This document shows positions 36,034 through 47,025 of a stretch of 64,000 nt of DNA, piece by piece. Origin of the DNA: Adineta ricciae (lineage: Eukaryota > Rotifera > Eurotatoria > Adinetida > Adinetidae); the NCBI GenBank assembly GCA_905250025.1, contig CAJNOJ010000169.1:167508-231507 (forward strand), in the 5' to 3' direction. A model generated the notes under the pieces. It saw nothing but the letters and a program-made list of their open reading frames with translations. It made no database searches and had not been told where the DNA came from. Numbering within the stretch: the stretch's first letter is position 1; every line of letters begins with the position of its first letter. The translations under genes were made by a program, and so were the position numbers.

Positions 36034-37434
36034 ATGGCATCCAAACGACCCGAACATCAAGGTCCACCGGACATTGTATGACGAATTTGAATAATCAAAA
36101 AGAAAAGTATCGTGTTTGTTTCGAAATTTCTAGTTTTACAACGAAGAAGAAGCCCGAAAATATTCGCAAAAGTAGATTGTAATCGATTTTAAATTGGAAA
36201 CAAACAACATTTTTCGTTTTAGTACACATATTATCGATGTACAAACGAAATTATCCGAACGTGCTATTGAGTTACTCAATTTACCCGACGAAGAATCTTG
36301 TTTAGTACTCGATATTGGGTACGACTACCTAATTATTTGTTGATCTCGATTAAAAGTCCTCTTCTTTAGCTGTGGTTCTGGTTTAAGCGGAGAAGTACTA
36401 ACTGAACTGGGTCATCAATGGTTTGGATTAGATATATCTACTGCAATGTTAGGTTAGAATTTTATTCACATAAGTATTTTAGACAATTTCGTTATTTCTG
36501 ACTTTCTCTATGCAGATGTAGCACAAGAACGAGAAGTTGAAGGTGAACTCGTCCTAGGCGACATTGGTTATGGTATGCCATTCCGTGCAGGATCGTTCGA
36601 TGGTGCGATAAGGTATGGAACAGGCAAATGAGTTCAAAATCGAGAAACACGAAATGTTCGTTATTTTAGTATCTCAGCATTACAATGGTTATGTCAAGCT
36701 GATAAAAGTTGTCACAATCCCGTGAAAAGATTATATAAATTCTTTTCAACACTCTACAGTTGTTTAGTAATTATAAGTTAAACTTCTATTTTGAGTATTG
36801 TTTCATGATTTTTATTCAGGCTCGTGGAGCACGTGCAGTACTTCAGTTCTATCCAGAAACACCTACCCATGTAAGGTCTATTTTCCATATTGTGCCAAGA
36901 CGTTCATAGTTCTGTTCGTTAGGTTGATATGATCACACAACAGGCAATGAAAGCTGGCTTTACCGGAGGTCTCGTTGTTGACTATCCCAACAGTACTCGA
37001 GCGAAAAAGTATTTTATAAACGAAAATAGTTGTCTTTTAATATTTAATGTCGTCTAAAGGATGTTTTTGTGTTTGTTTGCTGGTGGTCAAGTTCAACAAC
37101 TACCGAAAGGGCTAACTGGGGAAGAAGGTAGTGAGGATGTTCCGACACAAGCACGTTTCGATAGAGAACGGTAATGTAGAACAGGAATTTTCATGAAAGT
37201 CAAGAATCGAAGAGTTTCCTAGGCAACGATACAAAGATCTTCGCGGTAAATCATTGAAGAAGAGTCGAACGTGGATTTTAGAGAAAAAAGATCGTTGGAG
37301 AAACAAAGGAAGGTAGGATGATGAATGCTTGAAAAAGAAATAAGAGGATTAATGACAAATTTTCCTATTTTCATTCTAGAGAAGTACGACCAGATTCAAA
37401 GTATACGGCCCGCCGACGACCAAAACCGTTTTGA
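36034..37434 (+). CDS. BUD23: BUD23, 18S rRNA (guanine-N7) methyltransferase
   Basis: A class I SAM methyltransferase that, with TRMT112, makes m7G in 18S rRNA during 40S maturation. Eleven exons: 36034-36075, 36134-36171, 36223-36318, 36370-36452, 36516-36612, 36670-36766, 36820-36870, 36923-37008, 37060-37170, 37223-37312 and 37380-37434. The N-terminus [20 protein letters not shown] is the family signature. Motif I is [42 protein letters not shown] and ISALQWLC follow, then [34 protein letters not shown] and FAGG lie before the basic C-terminal tail ([18 protein letters not shown]...[10 protein letters not shown]). Every family block is present. Confidence 0.97.
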
Positions 37435-39761
37435 ATCTTTTTTCATGCTATCAGTGTTTTTTGTTTCGACAAAAAAGAAGAAAATAATATGATTCATTTA
37501 CATTTCAGTAAATGAAATCACAAACAGTGCTTATCTTTTTGATTAATTAGAAACGATTGACAGTGATGCATTAGGAAACCTTGTACACATGAAAGAAACT
37601 AATCGGCAGAAGAATTCTGAAAGATGGATGCATGGAAATGGACCTGATGGACAAAAATAACATATATGGATTAGGTTTTCTTATCCGATTCGTGACATTG
37701 ACGACCGGGAAATACTCTTGCAGTTGAAATCAACGAAGAGAATATCGAATAAAATTGAGTTTTCTGTAAGAGAAAAGTCCGATATGATATAGCGATCATC
37801 GACAATGAACCATCGAAAAATAGATAAACAGCAGTCGCTTTGCTGACAAATCATACATGTTTTCCCCTGTCGAATTACGGTCACAATCTACCTGTTCCTT
37901 ATCGTTACTCCGTATACTATTTTATCATGAGTTCAAATAAACGGTTTGACATGATCATCCCTCTGTAATACCATGTAATAATCTAGGGTAATGCGAAATC
38001 GTTCTGTTCAAACAAGATCAAAGTAATCTTTTCCGAAGTAGTAATCATGGTCGCGTCTTTTAAGATTCTGATAGTTAACGAGCTGCGAATAAATTATTCT
38101 TCGCACACAGAATCAAGGCACCGTTTCTATTCATTTTCCACTAATAATGGGCGTCTACTCTCTCCCACTGACTTTCACAATTCCGCATGACTTCAGAATC
38201 TTAACATCACGTCATGTCGTGATAAGACTCGAGTTTCAAATACACAACACACATCATTTATTAAGATTGACAGAGCAGATAATCACTCATGCAGGGAAAT
38301 ATAGCCATGTTTCTGTCGGTAGATATCTTCACGAACATTCAAATTTTCGGAAATATGGGAAAATCCTTGTAAGCAATTTCTTTAATGTCGAATAAACATT
38401 GTCAACCTTTTGAGAACATTTACGACTTATTATACATCGCAGCTTTCCTATATTATCAAAACGATTGTTATTCAGCTAGCAAAAACACATTCCGGAGATG
38501 CAAGAAACCTACAATCGTATACAAAAAAACACGTCTGATCATGACATAACAGAGTTTATTTGATGTGCACTAGCAGTTTCAAATGAACCCTCGTTGATGG
38601 CTCGATTTCTTCGATACTTTTACTTATCGCTAGATAGTCTAGAGAGATGAAAATAAAAGTTGAATATAATTCTTAGTATTTATTGACTTGATGCTGTCTT
38701 GTCAATTGACAAATTTAAGCAACTCATAAAAGATTTGTCTGACGTCAACGAACGACACTTCTGGCTTGTTTTTCCACTTGTTCCTTCTTCGTAGATCTAC
38801 AGAAAGATTTTTGTTTAATTACATAAGAAACAGAATTTTTCCTTGTTAAGAAAACACAATTATACATAAGTTTAAGTTGATAGGAAGTGTTTTCTTATCG
38901 GAAAAAGACGAGTATTTACATTTTAGTCGTTTCTACTAATAGAATTACTCTTGGAAAGTATAAGTAACCCATATAGTCATCTCTGCATCTTCGACAACCT
39001 CGTCTATCATTACCATGTTAATTCGAAGAATGTTCTTCAGCCCAATCGTGTGTATTAGTGTAGAGAAACCAGTTCGATATATTAATACATGAATATAGTT
39101 CAGTTTAAGAGCATTCTAATCTGTTTTTTATTAATAATTCTTCAGCATGCTAAGCATGATACATCACTGTGAACCCCCGGAGATCGTTTCCATCACCTAA
39201 CCATCATGTGATAATTTCAACATCTACACTATTTCGAGAAGATACCTAAAGAAGGTTAAGAAGTACTGGAAATGTCTGTTCATAGTTAAGCGCAAATCAT
39301 CTATTCAGTGAAGATTTCTTGATCTGTACCGTAGACGATACATAAGACTTTGATTTACCTCTCTGACATAGACAGTTTCTGTTTAGAGCATCTCAATTAC
39401 ATTTCTCATATTTATTCTGAATTACCCATCGATGGTAGTATTATTATCTTTTCTCTCTGACAATCTTTCTAATGTAATGAGATTTTTTTTTCTTTGTCAA
39501 TAACAAAATATTTAATCAATTTATATGTAGCTGAGAGAGCACAACGAGCAGATCATGTCGATTGCATGCAGTTATTTTTAACCGGCATGCTCATAGAAAT
39601 AATTTGATCATCAATGAACTGAACGAGAAAAACTAGTCATTTGTATTCTATTTTAGATTAACAACAAGACTATCGCACAGATACCAGAAGAAACCAGGTT
39701 AGAAACATGATTTCAGCTAGCTTTTTGACTTTAAACAAGGGAGTTTTTCTTTTAGATTGAC
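37435..39761. other. Intergenic region, no gene seen
   Basis: 2.3 kb between BUD23 and the amidated-peptide precursor. The acceptor-like TTTCTTTTAG at 39744-39754, just before ATG 39762, suggests that a 5' UTR exon of the peptide gene lies here. Short ORFs (e.g. 38147-38395) show no family features. Confidence 0.4.
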
Positions 39762-40178
39762 ATGTTTTATCACATTTTTTACCGTTTCATTTTCATTCTT
39801 ATTCTTCTCGAACTATTCTGTTACACGTCATATGTAACATCAGCGGAACCCAGCCCAAATGACGAAGAATTAGCATTACTACTCAACGAACGTCACAATC
39901 CATCGAATAGCAACGAAGCTAATGAACCAGATTCAAGTATTGAAAAATCCATGAATAACGAACAAAACGAAGCTTATTATCTCCGAATATTATGCGCTTT
40001 GTACGGTAGCTGTAGTGCTGCTGCGTCTGCCGCCGATGATATTGAGAATCATAAACCAATCGTGGAATACGATGAAAAGAAGCACAAGCGTTTACTTTCT
40101 CGATTATTTCATGGCTATCCCAAATTTGGCAAACGGGCATTCACATCGGCATTTGATGGAATACCGAAATTTGGTTAG
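39762..40178 (+). CDS. Amidated neuropeptide precursor (FxGxPKF-amide type)
   Basis: A 138-aa prepropeptide. Residues 1-27 form a signal peptide (MFYHIFYRFIFILILLELFC...). An acidic spacer with one Cys pair (LCALYGSC) follows. The basic site EKKHKR releases LLSRLFHGYPKFG; KR then releases AFTSAFDGIPKFG, which ends at the stop codon. The terminal Gly of each predicts C-terminal amidation, giving two related peptides with the shared core FxGxPKF-amide. The double copy, dibasic sites and amidation donors are strong evidence for a real neuropeptide gene. I cannot place it in a named family: it is not FMRFamide, NPF (RxRF-amide), luqin or tachykinin by its C-terminus. An AATAAA lies about 120 bases after the stop. 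Confidence 0.85.
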   Translation: MFYHIFYRFIFILILLELFCYTSYVTSAEPSPNDEELALLLNERHNPSNSNEANEPDSSIEKSMNNEQNEAYYLRILCALYGSCSAAASAADDIENHKPIVEYDEKKHKRLLSRLFHGYPKFGKRAFTSAFDGIPKFG

Positions 40179-40545
40179 ACGTTGTGACTGCTTCTTCATT
40201 GAATATATAAATAAAACGATTGCTTATACATATATACCTAACCGATCGTTGAAATTATGCTGTTGAGATTATCTTTTCGAACGAAACTAAACTTCATAAA
40301 ATAAACAAAGTACTCGATAATCATTGAACAATGATTTTTGCGTGTATTTTGTTGTTATACAAAAAATAGAAGAAGACAAAGCGAAGAAAAGGAAAAAAAG
40401 GAAGAAAACAAGCCAAAAGCTGTACAGAAGAAATAGAAGAAGAAAAAGAAAAATGCATATCTGACATGAGACTCTTAAACGAACACGAAAAACCAATGAA
40501 TAGAAGAGAAAAAGAAAACGTATTTGTAAATAATTCTTATTTCTG
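40179..40545. other. Convergent 3' region
   Basis: Between the 3' ends of the peptide gene and the first GATA gene; A-rich on the plus strand, no gene. Confidence 0.4.
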
Positions 40546-42076
40546 TCATACACCAAAATTTGTTTGTCCAATCCATGAATTATCATTGGGTGGAAACAGC
40601 GATTGACTTTCGTGTTTTACTTTAGTGAAGAGTGCAGCAGCATGACCTTGATAATAATGTGATTGATGTTGTTGTTGCTGATGATGATGGTGTGGATGTT
40701 GCTGTTGATGATGATGATAATCAAATTGTGATGTAAGTTGTTTAATAGGTGGCGATGGAGCATAATAATTGTTATAAAGATGATGATGATGAGGGTTCGA
40801 TGTTTCATATGAAAATAATAAGTTATCAGGTGTACAACCGTTTGTATAGTTTGCTGAAGATATTGGCATTGTTTGTGATAATTGAGGTGGTGGTGGTGAT
40901 AAATCCAGATTGGATGCTTGATGGTGTTCAGATGAGCATGCGGCTGCTTCGGACATGGTTGGCGACGTTCGTCCTACAGAGAAGATTTCAAAAAAAGAAG
41001 ATGAAATTGACAGAGAAGTTTGCGTTGACATACGGCTGTTCTTATTCAGAAGTGTAACATCGATGGTTTTAGGTGATTTATCTTTTTTTGATTTACGTTT
41101 ACGTGTTTGTATACCATCTTTCTTTAATGTCAATGGTCGGTTAACCTATGTAAAATCAAATATTAGTCTGAGTGTGATGTATGAAAAAAGAAAGACATTA
41201 CTCCGTGTAATTTATAATAAAGACCACAAGCATTACAAACACTTTCTCCGCTGGCATTTCGTCTCCATAAAGTCGTGTCCGTTGTACAACAATTCGCGCA
41301 TTGATTACCTGAACGATGGAGAACTCCCTAGGAGAAAAGAAACAGAATAAAAGTTTTCCTCTCCACAGTTTCCTTTTGTGATCTATATATGTACGTACAG
41401 TTTTTCGAATATTTCGATCGTTGGGATTGGTAGAAGTTGAATACATCGCTGAATTCGAAGACATTTTAGGCGTACGAGATGAATAGATTCCGCATTTGTT
41501 ACAAAGATTAAAACCGCTACCATCTTTACTCCAACGCGTATTTTGTGGTGATGCAGCTGCACCACAATTGACACATTCACGTGGTTCATCGAATGGATAG
41601 CAATAAGCTACGAAAGATAAAAAGAAAAGTGAGCGTGATGTTTCTATCGAAAATTTTATCCTACGGTTGTATGAATTCGCTGGATCATTTAATTTATTGG
41701 TAGCTGCTTGTGCAAGTAAGAGTGAGTTCATTTTTGTCGAATAACAATTCATATAGAGATCATCAGCGTAGCGTGAAACAGCCATGGCTGCTACTGAATA
41801 CGGTTCCGGAGAGAACAAATCTGGGTTGGCCAGTGGATGTGAGCCATTGCTTGTATTAACTGGGATTGCTATAGATGATGACGATGTCGATGGAATCGGC
41901 CAAACAGGTGATGAATGATTGCTTTCAATTGTCGATCCATCTTGACCATTATTTGCACCGCTAGTACTATTATTGTTGCTGGCGTTGTTATTAGTCGTAT
42001 TATTCGCTGTTGTACTTAAAGAAAATGTCGAAGATGAGCCATCTTCTGTATGGCTGTTATATATTTGTGGAAGCAT
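40546..42076 (-). CDS. GATA transcription factor, copy 1 (divergent N-finger)
   Basis: A nuclear zinc-finger factor that binds WGATAR. Exons 42076-41665, 41607-41399, 41327-41202 and 41145-40546 give about 448 aa. A 5' exon may exist because an acceptor (CATTCTAG) lies eight bases before the first ATG. The N-terminal half is Asn/Ser/Thr-rich. The N-finger reads [11 protein letters not shown]...CNKC with 20 residues between the Cys pairs instead of 17, and lacks the usual TPLWRRD. The C-finger is canonical: [19 protein letters not shown], then [18 protein letters not shown], and the basic tail [11 protein letters not shown]. The C-terminus is His/Gln-rich. The second copy lies immediately upstream on the same strand (44462-47025) with the same exon pattern around the fingers. 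Confidence 0.93.
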
Positions 42077-44461
42077 GTTTAAATCTAGAATGAAAATTTT
42101 CTTTTGGTCAGGACATTCATTCACTCATTCATTCTTTCCAATCATTTATTCCACTTTCATCGTATCACAATTGTATCGGATGAATAGCCTTGAGGGGTTC
42201 AAAATATGATTGCAACAGACTGGTATTACTACTGGTGACTGATAAGAAGGGAGGTCATTCAATATGAATTGGCACATGGCCGAATGTCAGTATTCGAACT
42301 GATAAGACCAATACAAAAAAAAATGGCTAACTACGAACATCGATTAGCCCGTCAAAACATGGACAAGAAGACAAAAAAGCCTTCTCGTATGACCTTAGAC
42401 AGCCATTGACATTTCCTTTTGATATAGAAAGAAATAGGAGTGATTACCTTGATGGTAGAGATGATGAAGTCGTTCGTTGTCCAACCAATAATTCTTTCCT
42501 GTTCTTTTCTTTCTTGTATTTTTTATCAAAAAAATACGATGATTTGTGTTATCACAATGGTACCAATAGTGTCGATATTAGAGAAGATAAAGATCTACCT
42601 CGACCTCTCAGCAGTATGTCGAGCCGTTATCTTCGAATAACTTTCTGCTAGTGTTAGTGTATATGGTAAGAAAACGAAGGAAAAACTGTACAAGTGTACG
42701 ATACATAGCAGAAAAAGAAACGAGAGAGAGAGCGAGAGAGAAAATTAATCGACATTTATCCACCAATGNNNNNNNNNNNNNNNNNNNNNNNNNNNNNNNN
42801 NNNNNNNNNNNNNNNNNNNNNNNNNNNNNNNNNNNNNNNNNNNNNNNNNNNNNNNNNNNNNNNNNNNNAGATAAGATAACGAAGAGACGCGCCGAGATGG
42901 GATATAGACGAATATAAGCAAGGGAAATAATTGCACATGTTTGGTTTTGCATTCTATCAGACAAATCAGTTAAATCGAAAGCTCTGATTCATTTTTGTTT
43001 GCATTTTAAACAACAGCTTAAGGGAGTTATGTTCTTTTTCGTGAACATTTGATATTGCAATCAACTCGTCAAATATAATGTTAATGATCATTCCTTAAAT
43101 GGATATAATATGCACATAGAGCGATGATAAATTGAAATTCATTTCTTATCACCCATCAAACTTATTCAATATGGACACTTTAGTATTCCACCTTATGTAT
43201 CCATCGGTAATCGAACACCCCCTACTGTCCATCATCATCATAATCATGATGGTGAACAACAACAGCTTCGATTACTCATCATGCCATCTTAATATTAGGT
43301 CATTTAGGACGAAAGGCACTGTTCCAGTTCAACTACCATCTTATATAGATGTGTTGAAACAGAAGAACTACTGTCAGAAGACACACGACTAGACTTTGTT
43401 GGACAGTTTACATTGGAAAGTATCTATATATCAATACATAGAGATAGTTTTACTTGCTGTCGTCATCGTCCGAAAACAGAATCTGATTGATTATGACAAC
43501 GAGAATGAATGATGTTCGAACGAAGATGAATGATAATCATTGAACAATAGGTGTGAAAAAAAAGTGAAAACAGCATGAGCTGATGAACGTGATGGAAAGA
43601 AGATTTTTTTAAATCGAACCTCAATATGGAGTGACGCGGTAATTATTGAATAATATACGCTTTCATTTCAAGAAAAGTTCGAATGAAATGGGAGATCTTA
43701 TACAGTGAAACTTTCGCGCTTATGTAAAATTTCATTATTAGTGTAACTCTTTATTAACTACCAATTAGAATTGTTTATATCGCTTGAGCAAATATGCCAA
43801 TAATTGATCAATGATTACTTGAGCAACAATAGCGTATGGTATGGTTTTTCTTTGAATGTTCGTTAATAATAGCAACTCCTGAAGAATTGGATCTCTTAAT
43901 TTTGATTTAAATCGACAAGGATGTTTTTTAACATATGATCGTTAGAACAATTCAAATAACGAAAATATTTGGTGCTCCTTCGTATCCAGTGAACAATGTA
44001 CACGAGTGACATCTAAGTACTATTAAATCTGATGATCATGAAGTTTTCATGCACATTCCACAAAATCAACATGTTTTTCTCAACTATAAATGCTCCACAT
44101 TTGTGAATCAAGAGGAACAAATTAGACTAAACTTAAACGCATAATCCATATGCTGCTTGTAAAGCATCTCCAAATATATCCTATAGGTAAGTATTGACGA
44201 AAATGACAATGCTTTCACATATCTAAACATTTAGTTTTAACCACACATATTATTCAACGAACAAGTATAAATTATTTTTTTTGAACAAAAAAGAAGAAAG
44301 AACAAAAGAAGAAGAAAAAACAGAATCATTAACGCATCACAAAGAGCTCACTTTTTCACATGCCCTATTACGTAGGATTTGTTTTCATTTTTTTACATAC
44401 AAGAAATAAAGATACATATTCAGAAAAAAAAGGAGCAACAAATGACAACTATCTGATCTTA
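42077..44461. other. Spacer between the tandem GATA genes
   Basis: 2.4 kb including an assembly gap (42769-42868) and a (GA)n run near 42722-42742. No gene supported. Candidate place for a promoter and enhancers of copy 1. Confidence 0.45.
42769..42868. other. Assembly gap (100 N)
   Basis: Exactly 100 unknown bases. Unlike the gap at 29014, I see no inverted copy in its flanks. Confidence 0.95.
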
Positions 44462-47025
44462 TCACGGTTGGCAGTCAGTTGTAGTGGTCGTTGATGGAAT
44501 TGATGATACTATGGTGGAATGGTGTTCATCACCATTGGTTACATTGTTTGTTATTGATGAACCTGTCGATGAAAGTGGTGATGCGACTAATTCTCTCGCA
44601 CAAAGTTCAGCATCGAAAACTACAGGTGTCATATCGGATTGTTGTTGTTGTTGCTGTTGTGCTTGTTGATGATGGTATTGGACAACATTCGGTTGTTGAG
44701 ATGAAAAACGGTGATGTTGATCAGGTGCTGCTGAGTATGGATGGTGTCTATGTTGATTCAAATGAGACTGAAGATGTGAAGGAAATAAATCACTTCGAAT
44801 TGAATTATATTCATGATGATAATTTCCTGGTCTTCCAAGATCTATTAACGAAACGAAAAATTAGCTCTTCTCTATTTCGTTGTGAATCATATGCTTACGT
44901 GCGGCAGTTAAATTGTAATCGAGCGATGGTTCCGATGCGCATGCTGCTGGTTCCTTACCCGATGTTGACGTAATACCATGTTTATTACTTTTAGATTTCG
45001 AATTGGAATTACCACTAGAACCATTTCCACTGCAACTCTTCTGCTTTCGACGGCGTGTCTGGATACCTGGCTTGACCATATTCAATGGGCGAGCAATCTA
45101 ATTATGGAAAAGAAAAAGAATCGTATGGAAAATCTAGTGTGACAATGAGTGATAGTTCTTACTTGATGAAGTTTATAATACAGACCACAAGCATTGCAAA
45201 CAGGTTCGCCCTCGCTATTTCGTCGCCATAAAGTTGTATTCTGTGTTTGACAGTTGGCACACTGTAAACCAGAACGACGTGCTCCTGGTAAAGCCTGAGA
45301 AAATACATAGTTGTTCGAATTTTTCTAATTAAACGACTGAAGCATACTTGTTTGTGAGCAGAATTAAGTAAGACATTGTTAATCGACGAAGCTGTGTCAT
45401 CCTGTGTAATAAAAACAAAGAAATGCTAAGAATAGACATGTGAATAAATCTGTATACCGTTGGTGTTCGATGAAATGATGGCAATTGAGATTGAGAATTC
45501 GCTGTATCATTACCATTGTTCGTAGCCGGTTTCATCGATGGATATGGTGCATAATGTGAATCGGAATTCGAAAGTGCCATTGATGACAATGCTTTTGATG
45601 AATTATTTCGACGTGATGTTTGTGGTGTCGTTGGATGATACATTTGACTTGAATGGATCGGATGATGATGATGAGAATACGGATTTGTTAATGAAGATAC
45701 ATTGGGTAAGCAACCTAGATCAATAACCGGAAGACCCATTTCGATAGCTGATGTTCGAGAACGATCTTCATCATCCTACGTGGAAAGAGAAAAGTAAAAT
45801 AAGCTTGTCTGCAAAATAATGAACTACTACTTACCAAGCGTCGAGGTAATCGTTGTACTGGTCGATTAGAACCATTAATTTTATGACTTAAACCACAAGC
45901 ATTGCACAAATAATGACCCGTACCATCTCGACGCCATGACGGTGTGGATATTGCACCACAATTGACGCATTCTCGGCCGTCAATCGGTTCATAATCCTCT
46001 AAAGTGAAATATGTCCAGTTCTTCCATTTATTTCCTTATGCTAGCACAACTTTTACCTAAACACTGAAAGTACGTACCAACAGTCGCTGCTTCATTCCAA
46101 AACTGAATTTGATCCGTATTATTTGCTAATTGCGATTGTTGAAGAAAAGTTAAATCATTCAGATTCGGCGCTGATGAAGGAGCATATGCGGTAGGTAAAC
46201 TGTAATAATGTTGAATATCGTTCGAGTGCCATCCTGGATTGACACTATCAGTGTAGACAGTATTTATTGGTGACGTCGATGTTCGACGTGTGCTAGTACT
46301 AGCAACGTATCGATTTGTTTCATCATAGGATGAATGGCGATACTCGGATTGGGATTGAGAAGTATGATTTAAAGTGAAGCGAGTCGGCGAAATCGATGGC
46401 TGGTGGCGATTACCTGGTGCGGGTGGCGAATACAATGCTAGGAAATATTAAAATGAATAGATATAATGCTGTCACGAGATTGCTATGTTCTTACGTTGTT
46501 GTATATGAGAGTAATTTTGTGAATGATGGTGTTGTTGCTGAAGATGATTGACACCGTTGACTAATTCCTCGCTGTAATATGCAACTGATTCAGTATAAGG
46601 TAGTTGTCCTTGCTGTTGAAATTGACCAGAAAAGGAAGACGATTCTAAAATGGAAAAAACACGATGAGAACAATCGTTTCATTCTTTGTTTGCGATGAGT
46701 CACCATTTGTTGATGGATACTGTTCTTGTTGTAAATCATTCGAAGAAACAGTATTTATATTCGTTACTGTTGTTGACGTAGTAGATGATGGTTGTTCGGA
46801 ATATATTGCTCCTTGCTGCTGCTGCTGTTGTTGTTGTTGTTGTTCGTTTATTTGGCAAGAATTTCTTGGTGAGGATGTCTGATGTTGTGTTGTATTAGGC
46901 GGTGATGATGTTGGTGTGCCACTAGTATTTGAAAGACTATTATTATCATCATCATCGGCATGTTCATTTTTGATTATTGCTGTTGACAATGTTTTTTCAT
47001 CAATAGGTGTCCAAACAGATGACAT
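44462..47025 (-). CDS. GATA transcription factor, copy 2
   Basis: A second GATA factor of roughly 690 aa in about nine exons, starting at ATG 47025 ([13 protein letters not shown]). The N-terminal region is Ser/Thr/Gln-rich with a polyglutamine tract. Both fingers are canonical. The N-finger is [20 protein letters not shown], continuing [13 protein letters not shown]; only the L before WRR is replaced by S. The C-finger is [20 protein letters not shown], continuing [17 protein letters not shown]. The basic tail is [11 protein letters not shown]. About 135 residues separate the fingers, much more than the usual roughly 30, because Ser/His-rich exons lie between them. The C-terminus is His/Gln-rich. 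The two-finger layout is that of animal GATA1-6; the subclass (123 or 456) cannot be settled by eye. Confidence 0.94.
46810..46842 (-). repeat. CAR repeat encoding polyglutamine
   Basis: Eleven consecutive Gln codons (CAA/CAG) in exon 1 of GATA copy 2. Confidence 0.9.

Noticed and set aside
39919-40140. Minus-strand frame opposite the neuropeptide gene
   Set aside because: Antisense shadow; the plus strand carries a signal peptide, dibasic sites and amidation glycines.
42769-42868. Inverted repeat at the second gap
   Set aside because: Both flanks were compared with nearby sequence and no reverse-complement copy was found by eye.
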